DNA of 64,000 bases from Nostoc sp. 106C (lineage in GTDB: Bacteria; Cyanobacteriota; Cyanobacteriia; Cyanobacteriales; Nostocaceae). Under the pieces are notes generated by a model. That model did not search any database, was not told the DNA's origin, and saw nothing but the letters and a program-made list of their open reading frames with translations. Numbering within the stretch: position 1 is the first letter of the stretch; every line of letters starts with the position of its first letter. The position numbers and the translations under genes were made by a program. The stretch is from the NCBI RefSeq assembly GCF_002154725.1, contig NZ_MTAW01000045.1, forward strand, positions 1 to 64,000, given 5' to 3'. Positions 54,441-61,226 of the stretch are shown here, piece by piece.

Positions 54441-55166
54441 ATGAGTAATGACTGGATCGGCTATAGCGATTTTATTGGATTGGCAGCATCCTATGTTTAT
54501 GCCATTGGTTTACTGATATTTGGTGAAGGGCTAGGTCGGCTATTTCATGTCAAGCCAAACCTGACTCGTAAGATTATCCATGTTGGTGCAGGAATGTGGG
54601 TATTTGGCGTACTTCTGCTTTTTAAGCACTGGGAAATTGGCATTGTGCCTTTTGCTAGCTTTATTGCTGTCAACTACTTGCTCTACCGTTACCGAGTTAT
54701 CGCTGCAATGGATACCGATGACAGTTCACCAGGTACGGTCTATTTTGCAATTTCTGTAACACTGCTGTTTGGGTTGCTGTGGCGACCATCTGGCCCAGTA
54801 GATAGTGTACCTATTGCTGTAGCTGGAGTTATGGCCATGACTTGGGGAGATGCACTGGCGGCATTAATTGGTAGACGTTTCGGTAAACATAAATACCAGG
54901 TAGGAAATTCTGTTCGTTCCTGGGAAGGTTCATCAGCAATGTTTCTAGCAAGTACGACAGCCATTTTTTTCGTGTTACTGTTACTACCTGGTTCATCGCT
55001 CAGTCCTTTAGCAGTATCTTATGGTGTTGATAGAGCAATGTTGGCGGCTGTTGTTAGTGGTGCTTTGGCAACGCTGGCTGAGGGAGTTTCGCCTCATGGT
55101 ACAGATAACCTCAGCGTTCCGCTAGTGACAGCAGGAGTAGTATGGGTTTTAATTAATAATTCGTAA
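54441..55166 (+). CDS. Phytol/polyprenol kinase-family membrane protein (VTE5-like)
   Basis: A 241-residue protein with about six membrane helices. Family markers are LTRKIIHVGAGMWVFGVLLL, AMTWGDALAALIGRRFGKHK and VRSWEGSSAMFLAS, with GVSPHGTDNLSVPL near the C-terminus. This is the CTP-dependent lipid-alcohol kinase and CDP-diglyceride synthase superfamily; cyanobacterial members phosphorylate phytol for tocopherol and chlorophyll recycling. Substrate is inferred. The 21-bp repeat array lies directly upstream. Confidence 0.85.
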   Translation: MSNDWIGYSDFIGLAASYVYAIGLLIFGEGLGRLFHVKPNLTRKIIHVGAGMWVFGVLLLFKHWEIGIVPFASFIAVNYLLYRYRVIAAMDTDDSSPGTVYFAISVTLLFGLLWRPSGPVDSVPIAVAGVMAMTWGDALAALIGRRFGKHKYQVGNSVRSWEGSSAMFLASTTAIFFVLLLLPGSSLSPLAVSYGVDRAMLAAVVSGALATLAEGVSPHGTDNLSVPLVTAGVVWVLINNS

Positions 55167-55271
55167 TTCGTAATTAAATGTTTATATATCAATACGGTTC
55201 AGTAGTATCTGTAGGCATTGCCCACCAAAACCCGGATATGGTAGACCGAGAAACGCTATATAATTAGATTT

Positions 55272-56741
55272 TCATATATTCCAATCGCGGCGGAACTGGA
55301 AGAAACTTTCCAGAAATTCTTGCCAAGCAATGTTGCTATTTAACTTTTGCTTGTGCCACTCTCTTACACATTGTTCTAAAATTTCTGAAAAACTAGGATA
55401 GACAGGCGATAAGTTTTCTAGCTGCTGAATTTTAATGTTTTGGGACATTGCCAAAGCAATCAAATTAATTAACTCCCCAGATGCTGCGCCAAATATCTCG
55501 GCTCCTAAAATTTCGCCATTGCGTAACAAAATTAATTTACAAATACCTGTATTTTCACTGCGAATTTGGGCGGCTGCTACTGTTTTAAAATACTGCTTTA
55601 CTACTATAATTTCTTGATGATTGTATCGGCGTTTTGCCTTTTTCTCTGTGAGACCTACTTGCCCTAACATTGGCTGAGAAAATATCGCTAAAGGAATGCA
55701 CCGATAATTAACTCGTAACCTCGGAAAAAATAGGGCATTGTTTAACGCTATTCTCGCTTCATAATTAGCGACGTTGGTAAAGTCATAGCCACCAATAACG
55801 TCACCACAAGCATAAATACGAGGATTGGTGGTTTGTAGTTTATGATTCACTACTAGATGACGCCGATACCATTTCACGTCTACTGCTGCTAAATTTAAAG
55901 ATTCAACGTTAGGCCGCTGTCCAGTTGCCACTAAAATTTCATCAGTTTCAATGGCTTTATCTCCTGCTTGAATCCACTTTTTATCTTCAATTCGCATGAC
56001 CTGAGTTACTGGTGTTTGCGTGATAACACGCACACCTTCTATCTCCAACTGTGCTTGAAGTAACTGGGATATTTCAGGATCAATATCAGCCAAAATCTGG
56101 GAACGCTTAACGACGAGTGTCACATCGCAACCTAACCGCGCCAAGGTTTGAGCTATTTCAATGCTTTGAGGGACACCACCAAGAATCACCCAATTTTTAG
56201 GTAGTGTTGGCATGGATTTGCCCCGCCCGTACAGGAATTGCCAAATGTTAGATAGGGTAAGGTAGCCAGTGGCTGACAATCCATCAATCTCTGGAATTGC
56301 TGGACGTGAACCACTGGCTAGCAAATAGGTACGGGACTTAAGTAAACGTTCGCTAACGGCAAATGCTAGATGGGGCGAAGATTGAAATTGACCATTGTCA
56401 AAAATGACATCCACTCCTAAGGCGGCTAGGTTAGCGGCAGAATGCTGTGCTTCCACATTGGAGACAACGCCTTGAGCATATAGCATCGCCTCTGGCAATA
56501 CCACAGATATTGGTGATTTTTCTGGATTATCAACCTGTGAGGGATGAATACTCAGACCAACTGCATCATGCAGATGGTGCGCTAGGTTGCCGATTTCGCT
56601 AATAGCGTGGTGATACAGAAACTCATAGTTAATTTTGGGTTCCACCAAGGCAACTTTAGCTCTAAGTTGAGTAGCCGCTAAGGCTGCGTAACGTCCAGCA
56701 AGACTGCCACCAATAATCACAATATCGTAGTCATTAGTCAT
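55272..56741 (-). CDS. FAD/NAD-dependent oxidoreductase of the disulfide-reductase fold, lacking the redox disulfide
   Basis: A 489-residue protein: FAD site DYDIVIIGGSLAGRYAALAA, NAD site NWVILGGVPQSIEIAQTLAR, ATGQRPN and IYACGDVIGGYDFTNVA, then a dimerisation domain. Where glutathione or mercuric reductases have the CxxxxC pair, this reads VEPKINYEFLYHHAISEIG with no cysteine. It is therefore not a classic disulfide reductase. Its first codons (MTND) are encoded by a TGACTAA-type STRR, so the start may be recent. Confidence 0.88.
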   Translation of the reverse strand: MTNDYDIVIIGGSLAGRYAALAATQLRAKVALVEPKINYEFLYHHAISEIGNLAHHLHDAVGLSIHPSQVDNPEKSPISVVLPEAMLYAQGVVSNVEAQHSAANLAALGVDVIFDNGQFQSSPHLAFAVSERLLKSRTYLLASGSRPAIPEIDGLSATGYLTLSNIWQFLYGRGKSMPTLPKNWVILGGVPQSIEIAQTLARLGCDVTLVVKRSQILADIDPEISQLLQAQLEIEGVRVITQTPVTQVMRIEDKKWIQAGDKAIETDEILVATGQRPNVESLNLAAVDVKWYRRHLVVNHKLQTTNPRIYACGDVIGGYDFTNVANYEARIALNNALFFPRLRVNYRCIPLAIFSQPMLGQVGLTEKKAKRRYNHQEIIVVKQYFKTVAAAQIRSENTGICKLILLRNGEILGAEIFGAASGELINLIALAMSQNIKIQQLENLSPVYPSFSEILEQCVREWHKQKLNSNIAWQEFLESFFQFRRDWNI

Positions 56742-56780
56742 TATTTACTTAGTCATTGGTCATTACTTATTAGTCATTAA
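56731..56780. repeat. Degenerate TTAGTCA-type STRR over a start codon
   Basis: Interrupted tcattag/tagtcat heptads run from inside the first codons of the FAD oxidoreductase (start 56741) into its upstream region. They are of the same unit as the scpB-side STRR. Confidence 0.75.
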
Positions 56781-56787
56781 GTTATTA

Positions 56788-56827
56788 GTTAGTGGCCAAT
56801 TGAAATCAAAAATAACTGGCCACTAAC
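56788..56827 (-). terminator. Perfect 11-bp hairpin after the cobD-like gene
   Basis: GTTAGTGGCCA (56788-56798) and TGGCCACTAAC (56817-56827) enclose 18 bases. It lies 25 bases beyond the cobD-like stop and 47 bases before the oxidoreductase start, both on the minus strand. An A-rich loop and no clean T tail make it a probable but not certain terminator. Confidence 0.55.
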
Positions 56828-56835
56828 AACTGACA

Positions 56836-56870
56836 CAGAACTCAGCACTCATCACTCAGCACTTATCACT
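56836..56870. repeat. Heptad STRR overlapping the end of the cobD-like gene
   Basis: Five 7-base units (cagaact, cagcact, catcact, cagcact, tatcact) span the stop codon of the aminotransferase (56852) and encode its last residues (VISAE). Confidence 0.8.
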
Positions 56871-57928
56871 GAGTGTAACGCTGTGAGTAAGCGTTGGTTA
56901 TCGACTTGAGTACGTACAGCAACCCGGAAAAAGCGATCGCCTAGTTCTTTAAAACTCAGGCAATCGCGAATTAAAATTTGGTGATCCTTTAGTAACTGCT
57001 GCTGCAACTGCAAAATAGACTGTTTTGACTCTATCAGTAAAAAATTAGCAGCGCTGTTTTTTGGTTTTAATCCTGGAATTGCAGCCAACCCCTGAAGGAG
57101 TTGAGTTCTTGCAGATGGTAGCCATAACCAGGTTTGCTCTTGAAATTCCTTATCCTGGATTGCAGCAATCGCCGCCGCCGCCGCCAACGTATTGACAGGC
57201 CAGGGGTCACGCCATAACTGCCACCTAGATAGGCGGTCGGGATGAGCGATCGCATATCCCAGCCTCAGCCCAGGCAGACTGTAAAATTTTGTGAGCGATC
57301 GCAACACTACTAAATTGTCATATTCCTGTACCAGCGCAATCAGACTTTGTTCCTCATCGGGAGGCAAAAAGTCCATAAACGCTTCATCTACCACTACCAA
57401 GGCAAACTGCTCCAGGTAGGGGAGAATTGATTCCCGTAAACAAAGCTTTCCTGTTGGGTTATGAGGGTTGTTCAGCAAAAGTCCAATGTCTTTGAGGTTT
57501 TCTGCTTTGTCAACGATTAATGACAAATCACCTTCAAATCCCAAATCAACAGGAAACTCCAGTAATTGAGCGTTATACGCCGCGAGAGTCCGGTAGTAGT
57601 CGCCAAACGCTGGAGTCATTACAACTGTTGCGGCTAATTGCGCTAATTCTCGACCAACTAAAGTAAGTAATTCTGCTGAGCCATTGCCCGGCAGAATCCA
57701 CTCAGACGGCAGTTGATGGAAGTGACTGAGAGCGAACCTCAGTTCACTGTAATTAGGATCTGGATAGTGCCTAAGATTACCAATTTGGGATTGAATAGCT
57801 GCGATCGCGCTATTTGGCGGTCCCAATGGGCTAATACTGGCAGAAAAATCCAGAATAGCAGCAGGGGGACAGCCAGCTAGTGCTGCTGCCCAAGCTAAAT
57901 TGCCCCCATGTGCTCTTTGCCGCATCAA
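56852..57928 (-). CDS. cobD: Threonine-phosphate decarboxylase / histidinol-phosphate aminotransferase-like (CobD)
   Basis: A 358-residue fold-type I PLP enzyme. The start RAHGGNLAWAAALAGCPPAA followed by ILDFSASISPLGPP is characteristic of CobD. PNYSELRFALS, LLLNNPHNPTGKLC, VVVDEAFMDFLP and the PLP lysine in VLRSLTKFYSLPGLRLGYA follow. CobD makes aminopropanol phosphate for the cobalamin side chain. HisC-like activity cannot be ruled out. The HU gene is upstream on the same strand, 23 bases away. Confidence 0.85.
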   Translation of the reverse strand: MMRQRAHGGNLAWAAALAGCPPAAILDFSASISPLGPPNSAIAAIQSQIGNLRHYPDPNYSELRFALSHFHQLPSEWILPGNGSAELLTLVGRELAQLAATVVMTPAFGDYYRTLAAYNAQLLEFPVDLGFEGDLSLIVDKAENLKDIGLLLNNPHNPTGKLCLRESILPYLEQFALVVVDEAFMDFLPPDEEQSLIALVQEYDNLVVLRSLTKFYSLPGLRLGYAIAHPDRLSRWQLWRDPWPVNTLAAAAAIAAIQDKEFQEQTWLWLPSARTQLLQGLAAIPGLKPKNSAANFLLIESKQSILQLQQQLLKDHQILIRDCLSFKELGDRFFRVAVRTQVDNQRLLTALHSVISAE

Positions 57929-57951
57929 AAAAAGGTTCCTAGAGGCAGAAC

Positions 57952-58236
57952 CTATGATTTTGGGGGTGCAACCTTTTCTCTAAACAACTTCCCAGCAGAG
58001 AAAGCAGGAACCTTGGTAGCAGGAATTTCCATCTTTTCATTGGTTTTGGGGTTACGACCTTCACGAGCTTTACGTTCCCGTGATTCAAACGAACCAAATC
58101 CTACCAGCGTTACCTTATCGCCAGAGGAGACAGCTTCAATGATCGTTTCTAAAGCAGCAGTTAGAACTGCGTCTGCTTGCTTTTTGGTAACACTAGCCTT
58201 TTCAGCTACAGCATCAACCAATTCACCTTTGTTCAT
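57952..58236 (-). CDS. hup: HU-type DNA-binding protein
   Basis: A 94-residue histone-like protein: MNKGELVDAVAEKASVTKKQ, VGFGSFESRERKAREGRNP (the arm-base motif) and FSAGKLFREKV. The ATG at 58236 gives the standard length; the frame extending to 58341 adds 35 residues foreign to the family. It bends DNA as a dimer in the nucleoid. It lies just upstream of the cobD-like gene and the two may be co-transcribed. Confidence 0.96.
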   Translation of the reverse strand: MNKGELVDAVAEKASVTKKQADAVLTAALETIIEAVSSGDKVTLVGFGSFESRERKAREGRNPKTNEKMEIPATKVPAFSAGKLFREKVAPPKS

Positions 58237-58341
58237 GTCAAACTCCTTGAGGTTTACTTGAGATTCGCTACAGATGCACCCTGATGCATCCTTACGGAAA
58301 TCTCTGTTTGTAGGAATACAAAAGTCATCCTTTGGGAGCAT

Positions 58342-58685
58342 TTTTACTCAAAATGGCTGCAAATCCCATCGGCTCGACTTTTCAATGAATCATTCTAAGG
58401 TGTTGTAGCCTGATGTGGATATATGAAACCATTAATTTATATAGATTTCAGGATTTTTTGTGTTTTAGGGGTGATTGTTTCCCTCGAAACCACCCCATTA
58501 GTAGGAAAAAATACTTAGTAAAAACCCTTGTTGTGGGGGGAACAGGGGGGTTTGAGGAAGGGAGCAAAGAGCAGGGGGAGTAGGGAAAGATTAGGGGGAT
58601 GAGGGGCACAAGGGAGATAAGGAAGAAGTTTTGTCTTGTATTTCCCTTCTGCCTCCTGCCTTCTGCCCTCTGCCTTTGCAATTTT
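58342..58685. repeat. Intergenic region with purine-rich tract and CCTTCTG heptads
   Basis: The plus strand at about 58535-58630 is a long G/A run. Five heptads at 58645-58679 (ccttctg, cctcctg, ccttctg, ccctctg, cctttgc) follow and end just before the stop of the pentapeptide gene. No gene seen. Confidence 0.65.
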
Positions 58686-59180
58686 TTACTTACAACCTAA
58701 AGACTCGCGAGTATCCACACCAGTTTTAGGATTAACGCCGCTGGCTTGAGCGCAAAGTTTCTTAACCTGTGGCCCATCTAAGACTGCATTTGTAAAGTCT
58801 GCACCTGTGATGTCAACATCATCAAAAGTGGAACGTAACATCATTGCATCTGTTAAAATTGCACCGCTTAAATCAGCACCCCTAAACTTTGCCAAATAGG
58901 CGATACCATTACTAAAATCGGCACCATGCAGATTGACTCCCTGCAAAACTGTACCGTTAAACACGCCGCCACGTAAGTCAGCATTGGTAAAGTTAGCGTT
59001 ATCTAAATTGACGTTGGTAAACTCAGTCCCAATGAGATTTTGACCAGAGTAATCCTTACCTTTGAGTTCGTCGCCAGCAGAACGGGTAATACTAGAAGAA
59101 CTTGCAGCTTGCGCTGATAGGGGAAACAAAAAAAGAACCATAGCTAAGACAAAGCTAGCTAGTAGTTGCCAATATTTCAT
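58686..59180 (-). CDS. Thylakoid-lumen-type pentapeptide repeat protein
   Basis: A 164-residue protein with a cleavable signal peptide (LLASFVLAMVLFLFPLSAQA). Pentapeptide coils run from about residue 40 to 135 (NLIGTEFTNVNLDNANFTNA, LHGADFSNG, GADLSGAILTDA, DITGADFTNA). A C-terminal cap with two cysteines (KKLCAQASG and ESLGCK) could form a disulfide. It resembles lumenal pentapeptide proteins of cyanobacteria and chloroplasts; function unknown. Confidence 0.85.
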   Translation of the reverse strand: MKYWQLLASFVLAMVLFLFPLSAQAASSSSITRSAGDELKGKDYSGQNLIGTEFTNVNLDNANFTNADLRGGVFNGTVLQGVNLHGADFSNGIAYLAKFRGADLSGAILTDAMMLRSTFDDVDITGADFTNAVLDGPQVKKLCAQASGVNPKTGVDTRESLGCK

Positions 59181-59334
59181 AATTTTTGCTTAATAAATCT
59201 CAACACTTGTGCCATTAATTATTAAACCTCACTGCACTGAAGGATGAAGTATGAAATTTTTAGCCTTCATCCTTTTCTAGCCATCTCGTAGGATAGATAA
59301 ATGTTAAAGTGCGATCGCAAAAGCAAAAATAGCT

Positions 59335-60474
59335 GTGGCTAATCAAGAATCAGAAATCGCCCAATCTTTGGCGCGGACTCCTTTATATCAATTGGGTGTG
59401 GAACTCAGAGCACGCCTCACTAGCTTTGGTGGTTGGGAAATGCCAGTGCAGTTTAGTGGCATTAGCCGCGAACATGAAGCTGTAAGAAATGCAGCAGGAA
59501 TGTTCGATATTTCCCACATGGGTAAATTTACTCTCCAAGGTCAAAACCTGATTTCTCAACTTCAGGTTTTAGTTCCCTCAGACTTAAACCGCTTAAAACC
59601 TGGTCAAGCGCAATACACAGTATTGCTAAATCCTCAGGGCGGAATTATTGACGACATTATTGTTTATTACCAAGGTGAAGACTCCACTGGGAAACAAAAG
59701 GCAGCGATTATTGTCAATGCGGCAACTACAGGTAAAGATAAAGCTTGGCTATTGCAATACCTTGACCTGAATGCAGTGGAATTTCAAGACATATCACCAG
59801 ACAAAGTTTTAATTGCTGTACAAGGGCCAAAAGCCATTAACTATCTCCAGCCTTTTGTAGAAGCAGATTTAAGCCCAATTAAAGCCTTTGGTCATCTCCA
59901 AGCACCAATACTAGGAAAAACAGGCTTCCTCGCCCGTACAGGTTACACCGGCGAAGATGGATTTGAAGTCATGGTCGATCCAGAAGTGGGCAGAGAATTG
60001 TGGCAACGTCTTTATGATGCTGGTGTGGTTCCCTGCGGTCTAGGTGCTAGAGATACCCTGAGGCTAGAAGCAGCAATGGCACTTTACGGGCAAGATATCG
60101 ATGACAGCACCACCCCCTTAGAAGCCGGTTTGGGATGGCTAGTTCACTTAGATACCAAAGGCGATTTTATTGGTCGTGCAGTTTTGGAACAGCAAAAAGC
60201 AGCCGGATTGCAGCGTCGGTTGATAGGTTTACAAATGCCAGGCAGGAATATCGCCCGTCATGGTTACCAAGTATTATCTTCAGGTAAAGTAGTAGGGGAA
60301 GTTACCAGCGGTACACTCTCACCTACCCTCGGTTATCCCATTGCCTTAGCTTACGTCCCTTCCCAGCTAGCTGCTGTCGGTCAGCAACTAGAAGTGGAAA
60401 TTCGCGGTAAAGCTTACCCAACATCTGTGGTTAAAAGACCATTTTATCGTTCAAAAAATCGCGTTACTAATTAA
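59335..60474 (+). CDS. gcvT: Glycine cleavage system T protein (aminomethyltransferase)
   Basis: A 379-residue folate-dependent enzyme, GTG start. Markers: RTPLYQLGVELRARLTSFGG, HEAVRNAAGMFDISHMGKF, LNPQGGIIDDIIVYY, RTGYTGEDGFEVMV, GARDTLRLEAAMALYGQDID and GEVTSGTLSPTLGYPIALAY. It transfers the methylene unit from the H protein to tetrahydrofolate and releases ammonia. It is the first of three same-strand gcv genes. Confidence 0.97.
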   Translation: MANQESEIAQSLARTPLYQLGVELRARLTSFGGWEMPVQFSGISREHEAVRNAAGMFDISHMGKFTLQGQNLISQLQVLVPSDLNRLKPGQAQYTVLLNPQGGIIDDIIVYYQGEDSTGKQKAAIIVNAATTGKDKAWLLQYLDLNAVEFQDISPDKVLIAVQGPKAINYLQPFVEADLSPIKAFGHLQAPILGKTGFLARTGYTGEDGFEVMVDPEVGRELWQRLYDAGVVPCGLGARDTLRLEAAMALYGQDIDDSTTPLEAGLGWLVHLDTKGDFIGRAVLEQQKAAGLQRRLIGLQMPGRNIARHGYQVLSSGKVVGEVTSGTLSPTLGYPIALAYVPSQLAAVGQQLEVEIRGKAYPTSVVKRPFYRSKNRVTN

Positions 60475-60689
60475 TAACTGCTAAGGTTTTTGAGGAATGA
60501 TGTGTTGTGAGTGAATTAATCTACTAAATACATCGTTGAGAGCCTCCGTGTTTAAAGCTGGAGGGTGAAAACGAACCGCTAGAATCCTTCGTGCTTTAGC
60601 TGAAGAAGTGTCAAAGTATGATTAATTACCAAATATGCCTTGGATTAATCTTGAGGCAAATAATTTTTTGATGTGGAGAGGGAAATCAT
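60475..60689. other. gcvT-gcvH intergenic region with two small hairpins
   Basis: CCTCC...GGAGG (60543-60564, around gtgtttaaagct) and CTTC...GAAG (60587-60605, around gtgctttagct) are small stems. They recall the short right-end hairpins of IS605-type elements, but no transposase is present. No glycine riboswitch core was recognised. Confidence 0.4.
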
Positions 60690-61079
60690 ATGTCTTTTGA
60701 ATATCCTCAGGATCTGAAATACCTGGATACTCATGAATACGTGCGCTTAGAAGGTGAAATTGCTACCATTGGCATTACCGAGTTTGCCGTAGATCAATTA
60801 GGTGATGTTGTGTTCTTGGAATTGCCAGAAATTGGTGATGCTATTACCAAGGGAGATACCTTTGGCTCGATTGAATCAGTAAAAGCCGTTGAAGACCTGA
60901 ATTCGCCAGTTACTGGCACAGTTATCGAACGCAATGATGAATTGATTGAGTCTCCAGAACAAGTCGCAGAAGACCCCTACGGCGAGGCGTGGTTTCTCAA
61001 AGTTCGCGTCAATGACCCTGATGAAATAATTGATGCCTTGAGTGCAGATGAATATCGCGCCCAGGTGGAAGGGGAGTAG
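60690..61079 (+). CDS. gcvH: Glycine cleavage system H protein
   Basis: A 129-residue lipoyl carrier: [39 protein letters not shown], and the lipoylated Lys in [16 protein letters not shown]. It shuttles the aminomethyl group between P, T and L proteins. It lies between gcvT and gcvP on the same strand, preceded by GGAGAGGGAAA. Confidence 0.98.
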   Translation: MSFEYPQDLKYLDTHEYVRLEGEIATIGITEFAVDQLGDVVFLELPEIGDAITKGDTFGSIESVKAVEDLNSPVTGTVIERNDELIESPEQVAEDPYGEAWFLKVRVNDPDEIIDALSADEYRAQVEGE

Positions 61080-61153
61080 CAGGGAGTAGGGGATGGGGAA
61101 GGGGAAAAGGAGGACAAAGGAGATATAACTAATACATTTTGCCTATTGCCTTC

Positions 61154-61182
61154 TTACCCAATACCCAATGCCCAATACCTTA
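61154..61182. repeat. Short heptad repeat between gcvH and gcvP
   Basis: Tandem 7-base units (ttaccca, ataccca, atgccca, atacctt) occur in the 147-bp gcvH-gcvP gap. It is a short STRR of a unit different from TTAGTCA. Confidence 0.65.
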
Positions 61183-61226
61183 TATTTATTGCAAAATATT
61201 AAATAGTTCCATTGGGAGAGCAATTT

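Noticed and set aside
60475-60689. Possible glycine riboswitch upstream of gcvH
   Set aside because: I could not find the conserved aptamer core; only two short unrelated stems are present.
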